From: Methanomassiliicoccales archaeon PtaU1.Bin124
GTDB taxonomy: Archaea > Thermoplasmatota > Thermoplasmata > Methanomassiliicoccales > UBA472
DNA: 64,000 nt
NCBI GenBank assembly: GCA_002067865.1
Contig: MVRC01000006.1
Coordinates: 124,001 to 188,000, forward strand
Direction: 5' to 3'
Below are positions 9,159 to 18,582 of this stretch, one piece after another. The position numbers and the translations under genes are program-made. The notes beneath the pieces were generated by a model. That model worked only from the letters and a program-made list of their open reading frames with translations. It did not search any database and was not told where the DNA came from. Every line of letters begins with the position of its first letter. Within the stretch, counting starts at the first letter, position 1.

Positions 9159-9253
9159 GAGCGCATCCCCAATTCCGGATATATGGAAGCGATAAAAAAA
9201 ATTTGTTTTTATCGCATGTATGATAAATTTCCACGGTTCAATTGCCCCCCATC

Positions 9254-10816
9254 TCAGTTCTTTTCCTGATATCTGAACAGGTCTTTCCAGAACACCGGGG
9301 TCAAGATCACCAGCACACTGATGAACTCCAACCTGCCGATCCACATGGTCAGGGTCAGTATTATCTTCGCTGCGTCCGGTAATCCGCCGAACGTGCCCAT
9401 CGGACCAAGCGCTCCCAACGCGGGGCCACAGTTCGATAATGTGGTAATGACCGCGCTGAGCGAAACGTCCGGCTCAATTCCGAGGAGTATGAGGAACGCA
9501 GCACCGATCAATGCTGTGGCGACATAACATATCAGAACGGCCACCATGGATGTGACGGTATCCTCCTTGAGGGGACGGCCATCCAATTTTATCATAAAGA
9601 TGGCCCTGGGATGTACTGCCTTGTATAAGCATGAGTGAATGAAGCCGAGTGTGATCTTGAATCGGCCAATCTTGAGGCCGCCGGCGGTCGAGCCCGAACA
9701 GCCACCGACGATTATCAGGGCAAGGAGCAGGAAGGCCATCGCATCGTTCCACAAGGAAAAGTCCACCGAAGCAAATCCGGTGGAGGACATTAGGGATACC
9801 ACTTGGAACATCGACGTCCTGATGTTCGATTCGAGATTGGACAGGTCAGTATTGAAGACGGACAGCAGGACGATTGTCGATGCAGCCAGGATGATCGCCA
9901 GGTAGTAAACGAACTCTGAGTTGGCCAGGTACTGTCGGATCTGGCGCTTCTTAACGACCTGGTAATGGAGATAGAAGCTCGTGCTTCCCAGGATCATGAA
10001 GATGATGACGATCCATTCCAAGATGGCATTGTTGTAATGGGCGATGCTCTCGGGGTGAGGGGAGAACCCCCCGGTCGATATGGTCGAGAACATCACCACC
10101 AGTGAATCATACAATCCGATCCCGGTGAGGAGAAGTAACAGGACCAGGATCGCAGAGAGCGCCATGAAGATGACGTGGAACTTCTTGATCTCGTCCTTTA
10201 TCCTTAAAGTGAAATTGTGAACCTCGAACCCTCCTGAAAGCTCACCCCGGGCAAGGTTCCGTCCACCGACGCCCAGCATAGGGAAGATCGAAACGAATAT
10301 CAGGATGATCCCGGCGCCACCTAGCCACTGGGTGAAGCTCCTCCAGAAAAGAAGGCTGAGCGGCCATGCGTTCAGATCGATGATGATGCTGGAGCCAGTG
10401 GTGGTAAAGCCGCTCATGCTTTCGAAAAGGGCGTCGATCATACCCATCCCATACCCCAAGTAAGGTATCGCACCGATGGCCATGACATAGAGCCATCCGC
10501 AGCCGATGACGAACATGGCCTCGGTGGGCCGGATCCGTTCATGAGGCCTATACCGGATCAGGAGGCAGGTCCCAATGATCAGGGTAAGGAGTATCGGGAA
10601 GATCCAGGGGCGGACGTCCTCCTGGTACCATATCGCAACGAAGAGCGGCAGGAGCATTGACAAGGATAGGTAGAAGGTGAGCAGTCCCATCAGATGGGCG
10701 ATGGAATTCTCTTTGCGGGATACCCGTTCGAGGATCAGATAACGATCTATCCCCCTGAGCTTGAGATAGGATCTGACGCCTCTCCTGAACTTGGTCCAGC
10801 GGTCGATCATGTTCAT
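9254..10816 (-). CDS. trkH: TrkH-type potassium transporter membrane subunit
   Basis: A 520-residue potassium uptake channel subunit of the Trk/Ktr superfamily. Four repeated M1-P-M2 units can be followed; the first pore loop SMSGFTTTGSS is the clearest selectivity filter, with others at STGGFSPHPES, SSTGFASVDFS and SNCGPALGALG. The C-terminus ends in a hydrophobic segment followed by a short basic tail. It lies 3 bases downstream of trkA on the same strand, so the two form a transcription unit that encodes a channel and its cytoplasmic gating ring. Confidence 0.93.
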   Translation of the reverse strand: MNMIDRWTKFRRGVRSYLKLRGIDRYLILERVSRKENSIAHLMGLLTFYLSLSMLLPLFVAIWYQEDVRPWIFPILLTLIIGTCLLIRYRPHERIRPTEAMFVIGCGWLYVMAIGAIPYLGYGMGMIDALFESMSGFTTTGSSIIIDLNAWPLSLLFWRSFTQWLGGAGIILIFVSIFPMLGVGGRNLARGELSGGFEVHNFTLRIKDEIKKFHVIFMALSAILVLLLLLTGIGLYDSLVVMFSTISTGGFSPHPESIAHYNNAILEWIVIIFMILGSTSFYLHYQVVKKRQIRQYLANSEFVYYLAIILAASTIVLLSVFNTDLSNLESNIRTSMFQVVSLMSSTGFASVDFSLWNDAMAFLLLALIIVGGCSGSTAGGLKIGRFKITLGFIHSCLYKAVHPRAIFMIKLDGRPLKEDTVTSMVAVLICYVATALIGAAFLILLGIEPDVSLSAVITTLSNCGPALGALGPMGTFGGLPDAAKIILTLTMWIGRLEFISVLVILTPVFWKDLFRYQEKN

Positions 10817-10819
10817 ACC

Positions 10820-12166
10820 TCAGGAACTGAACGGAATATGGGCGTTGAACTTCTTTTCAAGGATCTTGATGTCCTGGTTCGATGCATAGATCAGAACGAC
10901 GTCCCCCTTTTTGATGACGAGATCTGGACGGGGGAATATCAGGAGATTGCCCCGGACGACCAGAGCGATGATGGACCTATCAGGAAGGTCGATGTCCTGG
11001 ATCTCAAGGTCGATCAGCCTTTTTTGATCGTCGACCTGAAGGCTGAAGAATTCTTCAGAGAAGTCCTCGAGGGACAGCATCACCTTGAACTCAGGCGCTG
11101 TCAGATTGAGGATCTCATTGGCCACCACGTGATAGTACCCAATGGAAACGTCGATCTCATCCCGGTCGAAAACGTCCTCGAAGTCCCTGCGGGAATATAC
11201 CGCCATGACCTTTGGGACCCCATAGTGCTTACTGATCAGGCAGGTTAGCAGGTTGGATTCCTCACTGCTGGAGACAGCAAAAAGAACGTGGGCCATGTTG
11301 ACGTTCTCGGATCTCAACACTGAGGGATCGGCCCCATTCTCGTTTATGATCACGGTGTGATCGAGAGTCTTCGCCAATGCGTGGCACCTCTGCTCATTCC
11401 CTTCGATCAACTTGACCGTCTTCTTTTCGTTCTCCAGCATCCCGGCCAACATCTCACCGAGCATGCCCCCTCCCACGATGATGAAATCCTTTGGCATGTC
11501 AGACTTGCCGATCATCTCATCGAACTCGCCAAGCCCGTTCGGTGTGCCAAGGACGGTCACCTCATCCCCCACCAAGAGAAAATCCTCCTGGTTGGGCATG
11601 ATCACCTTCCCGGCCCTGTGGATCGCGATGACCTTGCTTTCCGAGGGCATCGGTAATGTTTTCAATGGGATCGTCGAGATGTTCCGGTGCTTTTCCCGGA
11701 TGATGAACTTGGCCATGCAAACGCCGAATGCGGAGATCGGTTCGTAATCGATCACGTTGCTCATGCTGGCGATGACCATCATCTTGTTCGCCAGCAGCAG
11801 CTCGGGGGTGATGATGTGGTCCACATAGGTCGAGATATTGCCGATGCCTCCGTCGATGTAGTCCATATCACGGACCCTGGCAACGGTGATCAGATCAGGT
11901 TTGATCTGCTTCGCCACCATGCAGGCGAAAATATTGGTCTCGTCCTTTGCGGTGACCGCGATCAGCAGTTTCGTATCTTCGGAGATGACCGCTTGTAGGA
12001 CCTTAGGGCTAGCTCCGTTCGCGTTGACCGCTCCGACGTCCAGATTCTCCACGATGTAATTGTAGCGGTCCTCATCGCCCTCGATCACGATGATCCTGTG
12101 CTGTTTTGAAAGTGTGCGGGCGATCGTATATCCAATGTTACCCGCCCCTATGATGACGACGTCCAT
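10820..12166 (-). CDS. trkA: TrkA potassium uptake regulatory protein (two RCK units)
   Basis: A 448-residue cytoplasmic regulator that binds NAD(H) or nucleotides and gates TrkH. Two tandem RCK units are visible: the first Rossmann motif VVIIGAGNIGYTIA begins at residue 2, the second FIIVGGGMLGEMLA near the middle; each is followed by an RCK_C (TrkA-C) domain. The start at 12166 has GGGGATT upstream and puts the Rossmann strand at the N-terminus. The frame is open to 12244, but the extra 26 residues lack similarity. It is the first gene of the trkA-trkH unit. Confidence 0.93.
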   Translation of the reverse strand: MDVVIIGAGNIGYTIARTLSKQHRIIVIEGDEDRYNYIVENLDVGAVNANGASPKVLQAVISEDTKLLIAVTAKDETNIFACMVAKQIKPDLITVARVRDMDYIDGGIGNISTYVDHIITPELLLANKMMVIASMSNVIDYEPISAFGVCMAKFIIREKHRNISTIPLKTLPMPSESKVIAIHRAGKVIMPNQEDFLLVGDEVTVLGTPNGLGEFDEMIGKSDMPKDFIIVGGGMLGEMLAGMLENEKKTVKLIEGNEQRCHALAKTLDHTVIINENGADPSVLRSENVNMAHVLFAVSSSEESNLLTCLISKHYGVPKVMAVYSRRDFEDVFDRDEIDVSIGYYHVVANEILNLTAPEFKVMLSLEDFSEEFFSLQVDDQKRLIDLEIQDIDLPDRSIIALVVRGNLLIFPRPDLVIKKGDVVLIYASNQDIKILEKKFNAHIPFSS

Positions 12167-12287
12167 CCCAATCCCCCTCAGGTAGGAATGTTGGTCATGA
12201 CCTATAGATATTTGGCATCCAGAGTGGAGATCCGGTCCATTCACACCGTTGATAAGAAATTACCTCGGTCTCACATATTTCATGTTT

Positions 12288-12294
12288 AAAAAAA
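12288..12294 (-). terminator. T-run terminator after the first SSS symporter gene
   Basis: Seven T residues on the minus strand, about 22 bases after the symporter stop codon, fit an archaeal oligo-T terminator. Confidence 0.45.
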
Positions 12295-12315
12295 TAAGAA
12301 GATTGTAAGTGGTTT

Positions 12316-13926
12316 TCATGCCGCGGCCTTGACCATTTTCTTGTCGTAGAACCAAACGATGATGAAGGTCAAAGTGGACAACGGCAGAGCGTACAATATC
12401 GGGTCCAGCACGGCCAACTGTCCGCTCAGCAGGGTGTCAGTGCCGAAGATCGCCTTGCAGATCCCCAAGACCGCTCCATCCGTCTTGCAGCAGAACAGGG
12501 CCGTGAAGAGCCACACTATCGTTCCCACGGCCAGAGACCACTCCGCCGCCTTCTTCGACGGGTCCTTTGACCAAAGCATGTGGATATAGAGCGGCAGGAA
12601 CGCACTGGCGCAGATGCCGAAGAACATCGAGGTCGCGATGGGTATGAAACCGCCGGAGCTGGGCAGGAAGTACGCCATCAGGAAGGAGACCATGACGAAG
12701 ACCAGCGTGGCCCCTCTCGTGATGTTCAACGCCTTTCCCGATTCATCCTCGCCGCGCATCCTCTCAGGCAGCAGCTTCGTCATCTTCAGCGACCGCCAGA
12801 TGTCATAACCGGCCGCCGATCCCATGACATGGAACAGAGAGGACAGGGTCGACATGGCCGCGGCCACAAGGGTCAGCATGAATATGACAACGACCCATTC
12901 GGGCATGGCCATATTGATGAACGCTGGGATGATGTTTCCTTGACTTTTGGCGGCGACGATCGAGATCTGGGTGAGCTTGTCATAGAAGTACACATTGGTC
13001 CACGAACCGAGGATATAGGCGAAACCGACCGTGGTCAACAGGAACACGCCACCAAATGGAATGGACCGGTTCAGGGTCTTGCTGTCCTTTGCCGTCATGA
13101 ACCTAACGGCCAATTGCGGTTGTGCCAGCACACCTATGCCTACCGGGATGATGATCGTGCCGACCAGGATGATCCAATTGTCGGAGAAGGCCGCGGGCAT
13201 GGCCGTCCAGCCGTTCATTCCGTTATAGTTGCCAGTGGATGTGATCCCTGTTGGATGCAGCGATGCCATGTCGGTTAGGGACTGGTTCCCATGGTCTACG
13301 CCGCCTATCAGCGAGATGGTGATGACCATGATGGCGATCATGCCGAAGATCATCAGGGCTCCCTGAAGCGCGTCGGTGTACATGACCGCCCTCAGGCCTC
13401 CGAATATGACGTAAGCGGCGGTGATCAATGTGAGTATGATCAGAGCGTCGTTGACGCTTATCCCTAAAGTCGGGGACATCAGGAGCGAGCCGCTGATCAG
13501 GACCGCCCAGGTGTACAGCGGCATGCCGATCAGTATGACGATCGCCATGAACCAGCGGATGAACCTGGAACCGTACGCCTTGCCGAGCAGCTCAGGGAAC
13601 GTCTGCGCCTTGAGCTTCTTGCCCAGCCTCCTCACCTTCTTGCCGAAATAGACAAAGGCCAGGAGAAGCCCTACCAGAATATTGAGGGCTGCAAGCCAAA
13701 TGATGCCCATGCCGTAATTACCGGCGAAGCCACCGAAACCTACGATGGCGGACGTGGATATGAACGTCGACCCATACGATAGGCCGATGATCCATGGGCT
13801 CACGTTCTGTCCAGCGAGCAGGAAGTCCTTTCCGCTCTTGGTCTTCTTCCAGCCGAGGTAACCGAGGACCACGACGATGCCGATATAGACGATCGTCGCG
13901 CCGACCACAAGGCCTGTGTCGACCAT
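12316..13926 (-). CDS. Sodium:solute symporter (SSS family), copy 1
   Basis: A 536-residue membrane transporter of the SSS/SLC5 family that couples sodium entry to uptake of a solute such as an amino acid, acetate or another organic acid. About 13 hydrophobic segments are visible. The N-terminal GLSYGSTFISTSAIVGFGG contains the unwound first core helix, and the RFMTAKDSKTLNR and AAAMSTLSSLFHVMGSAAGYD stretches are family features; the latter bears the Na2-site serines. It shares long identical blocks with the second symporter at 14269-15891, so the two are paralogues. It is directly preceded by a small membrane peptide gene (TAA then ATG with no gap). The substrate is unknown. Confidence 0.9.
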   Translation of the reverse strand: MVDTGLVVGATIVYIGIVVVLGYLGWKKTKSGKDFLLAGQNVSPWIIGLSYGSTFISTSAIVGFGGFAGNYGMGIIWLAALNILVGLLLAFVYFGKKVRRLGKKLKAQTFPELLGKAYGSRFIRWFMAIVILIGMPLYTWAVLISGSLLMSPTLGISVNDALIILTLITAAYVIFGGLRAVMYTDALQGALMIFGMIAIMVITISLIGGVDHGNQSLTDMASLHPTGITSTGNYNGMNGWTAMPAAFSDNWIILVGTIIIPVGIGVLAQPQLAVRFMTAKDSKTLNRSIPFGGVFLLTTVGFAYILGSWTNVYFYDKLTQISIVAAKSQGNIIPAFINMAMPEWVVVIFMLTLVAAAMSTLSSLFHVMGSAAGYDIWRSLKMTKLLPERMRGEDESGKALNITRGATLVFVMVSFLMAYFLPSSGGFIPIATSMFFGICASAFLPLYIHMLWSKDPSKKAAEWSLAVGTIVWLFTALFCCKTDGAVLGICKAIFGTDTLLSGQLAVLDPILYALPLSTLTFIIVWFYDKKMVKAAA

Positions 13927-14043
13927 TTAGTCGGCCTCCTCTTCCTCGTTCCATTTCCATATGCCATAGATCACGCAGGCAGCGGTCGAGCCGAACAACA
14001 GCACATACGCTGCAATGATCCAAGGATCATCGATTCCAAACAC
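13927..14043 (-). CDS. Symporter small accessory protein, 38 residues, copy 1
   Basis: A GTG-started frame of 38 residues with GGGGGG placed 6 bases upstream. It encodes a single hydrophobic helix (residues about 8-28) flanked by an N-terminal MFGIDDPW and a C-terminal KWNEEEEAD acidic tail. Its stop codon abuts the symporter ATG. The second symporter has an equivalent peptide (15893-16003) with the same MFGI-DPW start and KWN-E end, so conservation of both sequence and position argues for a real gene. It matches what is known as the symporter small accessory protein group; the function there is unproven, presumably assembly or stability of the transporter. Confidence 0.85.
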   Translation of the reverse strand: MFGIDDPWIIAAYVLLFGSTAACVIYGIWKWNEEEEAD

Positions 14044-14268
14044 TCTTTTCCCCCCAAATATGCTCATTTGCCAATGCCAACATCCTATTCAATGTTAAGC
14101 ATCCAGCTTAAATAGGGTACTGATTGCCGTGATAATATATAATGCTATATGCTAACACGCTACAAATTGGCACGGCCAGATGCATTGGAAAAGAAGGAAT
14201 GGGGGTGGCCTTAGCCCCCCTTCGATCTGCAAGATCAACCTCGAAGAAAAATGATGATGAAAGGGGTT

Positions 14269-15891
14269 TCAAGCGGTCTCTTGAACGGCCTTCGCCGCCT
14301 TCCTGGCAGGGTCCAATGCCCACGCCACGATGAGCGCGATGATGGAGATCGGCATGGCAATGACCAAGGGGTCTATCACAGTGTACGGACTGCCTAGCAA
14401 TGCATCCTTGTTGAAGAAGAACTTGCAGATGCCCAGCACCGACGACTCCTTAATATGCACGAAAACGGTCCAGAGGAACCAGGAGAGCGCACCCATGACC
14501 AGGCTGACCTTGGCCGCGAAGGCGGACGGGTTCTTGGCGAAGATGCCGTAGGTGAACATGGGCAGGAAGGCCGCAGCGCACAGGCCCATGAACATGGCCG
14601 TGGCCCGAGCGATGATGCTGTCCGGCATGACGAACGCCAGAGCCACCGAGACCACGATCATTATGCCAGTGCCGACCCTGTTCCCTTTCAACGTGCTCTT
14701 GTACTCCTTCTCCTTGCATAGCCTGTACTTCTCCGGCACCAGTCTGCTGGGGCCGATGTAGCACCAGAGGTCGTGACCCGCGGCCGAGCCCATGGTATGG
14801 AACAACGAGCTCAATGTGCTCATGGCAGCGGCCAGGAGGGTCAACATGAACAGGACGACGATGATGTCCGGCATCGACGCGTTGATGAACATCGGGATGA
14901 TGAGGTCGACATTGTTGCCGGCCACCTGCGTTGACAGCTTCCCCAGGTTATCATAGAAGTAGACGTTGGACAGCGCACCGACCGTGAACGCCACTGCGGT
15001 GCTCAGGCCGATGAAGATGGCACCGACCGGCACGGCCCTGTTCAGCGACTTGGTGGACTTGGCGGTCATGAAGCGGACGGTCAGCTGCGGCTGGGCCAGC
15101 ACACCGATGCCCACTCCCATGATGATGGTGGTGACCATGGTGAACCAGATCTCGGAACCGAACGAAGGGAACGAGGTCCATCCTGTCATTCCCTTTGACG
15201 ATAGCCCCGCGGGCACACCCGGGTCGGTCACCAGATTCGCCAGCGCGATGTTCGATGCGTCCACTCCGCCGAACAACAACCATGTCAATATCATGATGGC
15301 GCTCAGTCCCAGCAGCATGACGAAACCCTGGAACGCGTCGGTATAAAGTACGGCCAGCAGACCGCCGAACACAACGTATATCGCGGTAATGATAGCAAAT
15401 GAAAGCAATGCCGACTCATATTGGATGCCCAGGGTCGTCTGCAGGAAGCGGGAACCTCCGATCAGAACCGCTGACGAATAAAGCGGCATCGAGACAAGGA
15501 TCAGGAATGAGGTGGAATATTGCAGGAAAGGAGACTTAAAACGTTTACCGAGGAAGTCGGGGAACGTCATGGCCTTCATTCCCTGGCCGAGCCGCCTGAC
15601 CCTACGCCCGTAGAACAGGAAGGCTATGATGACACCGACACCGATGCACAATACGGTGAGCCAGATGATCCCCAGGCCCAATTGGGCCGCCACCCCTCCG
15701 AAACCGACTATGGCGGAGGTGGAGATGAAGGTCGAGCCATATGATAGGCCGATGATCCAGGAGGGGACCGACCGCCCGGCCAGAAGGAAATCCTCCCCGT
15801 GCTTGGTCTTCTTATAGCCCATATAGGCAAGGACGAAGGTGACACCCAGATAGATGACGGTGCACGACCAGAACACCACCGCATCGACCAT
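14269..15891 (-). CDS. Sodium:solute symporter (SSS family), copy 2
   Basis: A 540-residue SSS/SLC5 symporter, paralogue of the one at 12316-13926. It shows the same core segments: GLSYGSTFISTSAIVGFGG at the first core helix, RFMTAKSTKSLNR in the middle, and AAAMSTLSSLFHTMGSAAGHD with the sodium-site serines. It diverges mainly in the loops and the C-terminal helices, which suggests a different substrate or affinity. It follows its own small accessory peptide with a TGA-A-ATG junction. A T-rich stretch just after the stop (14250-14258 read on the minus strand) may terminate it. Confidence 0.9.
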   Translation of the reverse strand: MVDAVVFWSCTVIYLGVTFVLAYMGYKKTKHGEDFLLAGRSVPSWIIGLSYGSTFISTSAIVGFGGVAAQLGLGIIWLTVLCIGVGVIIAFLFYGRRVRRLGQGMKAMTFPDFLGKRFKSPFLQYSTSFLILVSMPLYSSAVLIGGSRFLQTTLGIQYESALLSFAIITAIYVVFGGLLAVLYTDAFQGFVMLLGLSAIMILTWLLFGGVDASNIALANLVTDPGVPAGLSSKGMTGWTSFPSFGSEIWFTMVTTIIMGVGIGVLAQPQLTVRFMTAKSTKSLNRAVPVGAIFIGLSTAVAFTVGALSNVYFYDNLGKLSTQVAGNNVDLIIPMFINASMPDIIVVLFMLTLLAAAMSTLSSLFHTMGSAAGHDLWCYIGPSRLVPEKYRLCKEKEYKSTLKGNRVGTGIMIVVSVALAFVMPDSIIARATAMFMGLCAAAFLPMFTYGIFAKNPSAFAAKVSLVMGALSWFLWTVFVHIKESSVLGICKFFFNKDALLGSPYTVIDPLVIAMPISIIALIVAWALDPARKAAKAVQETA

Positions 15892-15892
15892 T

Positions 15893-16003
15893 TCAATCCT
15901 CCTCCTTGTTCCATTTCAACAGTCCATATACGATGCAGATGACGGTCAGCCCGATGGCCAGAGCGTATCCGCCCCAGATCCACGGGTCCTCTATCCCGAA
16001 CAC
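15893..16003 (-). CDS. Symporter small accessory protein, 36 residues, copy 2
   Basis: A GTG-started 36-residue frame with GGGGGG 6 bases upstream and one transmembrane helix. It begins MFGIEDPW and ends LLKWNKEED, closely matching the copy at 13927-14043. It ends one base before the symporter start. Both copies are too short for usual gene callers, and both use GTG. Confidence 0.85.
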   Translation of the reverse strand: MFGIEDPWIWGGYALAIGLTVICIVYGLLKWNKEED

Positions 16004-16064
16004 TATGATCCCCCCTCACGAAATTCGAAGTTGAAGGGGTTATTACGGAGATGATATAAATGAT

Positions 16065-16098
16065 ATGTGATAACCAGTGTCACGCTAACATATCACAT
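16065..16098. promoter_or_regulatory. Inverted repeat upstream of symporter copy 2 operon
   Basis: ATGTGATA at 16065-16072 and TATCACAT at 16091-16098 form 8-bp inverted arms 18 bases apart. They lie just upstream of a TATA-like TTTATATC on the minus strand (16053-16060), which is about 50 bases from the accessory peptide start. A related pair of words (GTGATAA and GCTAACA) occurs upstream of copy 1 at 14129-14157, so a shared regulator is possible. Confidence 0.4.
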
Positions 16099-16127
16099 AC
16101 ACCGTCAATAAAAAAAATATTATCTGC

Positions 16128-16586
16128 TCATCTGGAGCAGTTGCTGTCGACCTGGAAATGGGACGAGTCGAGAAGCTTCGCGCCATGCTGCCTGATCTTG
16201 GCGATGCCGTCGTCCACTTCCTCCACCCTAATGATCAGCACGGCGCAGGGCTTGTTGCGATAGGCGTAGGCATACTCGATGTTCACGCCTGCCTTGGCCA
16301 GCATCTCGGTGAGCTCGTACAGGCCGCCCGGCTTATCGGACATCTCCACCGCGATGACGTCTGTGAAGCGCACCATGAAGCCGTCCTTGATCAAACGGTC
16401 CAGGGCTCTCTCCGGCGCGTCCACGATGACCCTGATGACGCCATATCCAGCGCCCTCGGCGATGCTGAACGCCAGGATGTTGATCTTCTCGTCGCGCATG
16501 GCCTTGGCCACCGCGGCCAGGCGACCGGGCTTGTTCTCTGAGAATATCGACAGCTGCTTGATCTTGAACTCGTTGACCATGTTCAT
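16128..16586 (-). CDS. Tandem ACT-domain protein
   Basis: A 152-residue protein made of two ACT domains: residues about 6-70 (IKQLSIFSENKPGRLAAVAKAM) and about 75-140 (VIAVEMSDKPGGLYELTEMLAKAGVNIEY). ACT domains bind amino acids or related ligands and regulate enzymes. The gene overlaps the end of the CoA ligase gene (TGATG), and such ACT proteins are common next to PaaK-like ligases in archaea, so it probably modulates that enzyme or its pathway. A second in-frame ATG two codons later is possible. Confidence 0.87.
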   Translation of the reverse strand: MNMVNEFKIKQLSIFSENKPGRLAAVAKAMRDEKINILAFSIAEGAGYGVIRVIVDAPERALDRLIKDGFMVRFTDVIAVEMSDKPGGLYELTEMLAKAGVNIEYAYAYRNKPCAVLIIRVEEVDDGIAKIRQHGAKLLDSSHFQVDSNCSR

Positions 16587-17884
16587 CAGATCTCCCTCGT
16601 GTCCTTCACGCGCTTGGCCTTTCCCTCGTACCTGGGCAGTGAGCCAGGCGGGACCAGCTCCACCTTCGCTCCCACGTTCAGGGAGTTGCGCAGTTTCGAC
16701 GTGATCCTCTCCCTCAGGGCGTTCAGCTCCAGGATGTTGTCGGTGAACGCCTCGGGCTTCAGTTCCACCTTGACCAGCATCTCGTCCAGATGTCCCTTCC
16801 TCTCCACCAATATCTGGAACTCGTTGCCGACCTCGGGGTTGGTGTTCAGGCAGTGCTCCACCTGGGACGGGAACACATTGATGCCGCGGATGATGAGCAT
16901 GTCGTCGACCCTGCCGGTGATGCGGGTGATGCGCGGATGCGCCCTGCCGCAGGAGCAGGTGTCCTCCTCCAGCATGGTGATGTCGCCGATGCGGTAGCGG
17001 ATGATCGGGAACGCTTCCTTCTGCAGCATGGTGATGACCATCTCGCCCGACTCGCCCGGTCCGAGCTTCTCATGCGTCTCCGGGTCGATGATCTCGACCA
17101 GCGCCACGTCCTTCCAGAAGTGGATGCCGGTCTGCTCGGAGCATTCGGTGAACAGCGGCCCGGACAGTTCGGACGCGCCGAAGCAGTTGATGCCGCGGAT
17201 GCCGTACTGGCTCTGTATACGGTCCCTCATCTTGTCGGACCAGGGCTCGGCGCCCAGCAGGCCGGTCTTCAGCGTGCTCTGCTTCAGGTCGATGCCCATC
17301 TTCTCCGCCACCTCGCCCACGTACATCATGTAGGACGGAGTAGCAGCATAAGCGGTGACGCCCAGGTCCTGGATCATCTGGATCTGGCGTTCGGTGTTGC
17401 CTGTGCTGGCCGGAACGACGGCCGCCCCGATCCTCTCGGCGGCGTAGTGGAATCCCAGGCCGCCCGTGAAGAGACCGTAAGTGTTGGCCACCTGGATGAC
17501 GTCATCCTCGCCCAGGCCGACCGATGTCAGCGAGCGGCCGAGCGATTCGGCCCACATGTCTATGTCCTTGCGGGTGTAGCCCACGATGGTCGGCTTGCCA
17601 GTGGTGCCGGACGAGGCATGGTAGCGGATGATCTCGCGGCGGGGCACGGTGAACAGCTTGTCAGGGTAGAAATCGCGCAGGTCCTTCTTGGTCATGAAAG
17701 GCAGCTTGGCGGAATCGTCCAGGGTGCGGATGTCCTCAGGCGTGACGTTCTTCGCCTTCATCCTCTCCCGGTAGAACGGAGAGAGCTCGTAGAGGCGCCT
17801 AGCCTGCGCCTTCAGCAACTTCAATTGCAGCTCGTCCAGTTCCTTCCGCGGCATCATCTGTATCCTTTCGTTCAAAAGGCCCAT
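16586..17884 (-). CDS. paaK: Phenylacetate-CoA ligase-like AMP-forming ligase (PaaK family)
   Basis: A 432-residue AMP-forming acyl/aryl-CoA ligase. The adenylation motif YHASSGTTGKPTIVGYT, the CFGASELSGP core and the ITRITGRVDDMLIIRGINVFP hinge followed by the C-terminal domain are those of PaaK. In anaerobic archaea this family activates aryl acids such as phenylacetate or indoleacetate made from aromatic amino acids; the substrate is not certain. The start at 17884 gives an N-terminus (MGLLNERIQMMPRKELDELQ) like the family and has GGGGAT upstream; the frame is open to 17947. TATATAT at about 17951 is the likely TATA element. Confidence 0.88.
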   Translation of the reverse strand: MGLLNERIQMMPRKELDELQLKLLKAQARRLYELSPFYRERMKAKNVTPEDIRTLDDSAKLPFMTKKDLRDFYPDKLFTVPRREIIRYHASSGTTGKPTIVGYTRKDIDMWAESLGRSLTSVGLGEDDVIQVANTYGLFTGGLGFHYAAERIGAAVVPASTGNTERQIQMIQDLGVTAYAATPSYMMYVGEVAEKMGIDLKQSTLKTGLLGAEPWSDKMRDRIQSQYGIRGINCFGASELSGPLFTECSEQTGIHFWKDVALVEIIDPETHEKLGPGESGEMVITMLQKEAFPIIRYRIGDITMLEEDTCSCGRAHPRITRITGRVDDMLIIRGINVFPSQVEHCLNTNPEVGNEFQILVERKGHLDEMLVKVELKPEAFTDNILELNALRERITSKLRNSLNVGAKVELVPPGSLPRYEGKAKRVKDTREI

Positions 17885-18102
17885 GATTATCCCCATAATC
17901 GTTGCCCGGAACCTCGTGCGGAACTCGGGTATGTACCCTGATAACAAGTAGCATATATATTCTCTTCAGAATTCGAAGATGTTTTCCGTTAAAGCCACAA
18001 TGTAAAATAATTCAAATTGGCCAGCCATTTCGAACGATCAAGAACGACTCAAATTATTCATAATGAGATGGCGATTCGACGACGTATCGGTCAGGTGAAA
18101 CG

Positions 18103-18549
18103 ATGGTAACGTTCGAAGGCGGGGTTCAATACTACAAGAAGTTCATCATCTACATCCTGATCCTGGCGTTGGCGGTCACCATCGCCGCGCTCATCATCAG
18201 CCTCATCTACATGCTGGCCCAGTTCCTCACCGACCCCGATTACATCATCATCGACAAGGAGGACATCCTGTCGCTGCTGGGTTACTTCCTGCTGGTGGTC
18301 ATAGCCATAGAACTTTTGGACACTCTCATCGTCTACACCAAGAAGCACGTGGTCAAGGTGGAGATAGTCATCCTCGTGGCCATCACCGCGGTCGCCAGGG
18401 AACTGATCGTGCTGGACTATACAAAGTCGAACGACTACATCCTCATCGGACTGGCGGCGATCGTGGTGGCGTCCGCGCTGACATACTATCTGGTGCGCAG
18501 GGCCCGCATAGAGACGCACAAGGCCGGTCTGGACGAAGAGATATCTTAA
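18103..18549 (+). CDS. PsiE-like membrane protein
   Basis: A 148-residue membrane protein of the phosphate-starvation-inducible E (PsiE) family. Four hydrophobic helices are visible: residues about 14-40, 55-75, 84-100 and 110-127. The segment between helices two and three (LLDTLIVYTKKHVVKVEIVILVAITAVARELIV) is the conserved part of the family. The biochemical function of the family is unknown. It is convergent with the large transporter gene, with a T-run between them, and appears to be a single-gene unit. Confidence 0.8.
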   Translation: MVTFEGGVQYYKKFIIYILILALAVTIAALIISLIYMLAQFLTDPDYIIIDKEDILSLLGYFLLVVIAIELLDTLIVYTKKHVVKVEIVILVAITAVARELIVLDYTKSNDYILIGLAAIVVASALTYYLVRRARIETHKAGLDEEIS

Positions 18550-18554
18550 AAAAA
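18548..18554 (-). terminator. T-run terminator between psiE-like and MMPL genes
   Basis: A run of seven T residues on the minus strand, 28 bases after the transporter stop, at the point where the convergent psiE-like gene ends. Confidence 0.4.
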
Positions 18555-18582
18555 GGAATGTAAGGGGTTTAGCGCGGGGTTT

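Noticed and set aside
12580-13278. Plus-strand frame opposite the first symporter
   Set aside because: Antisense to conserved transmembrane segments, with no ribosome site or similarity.
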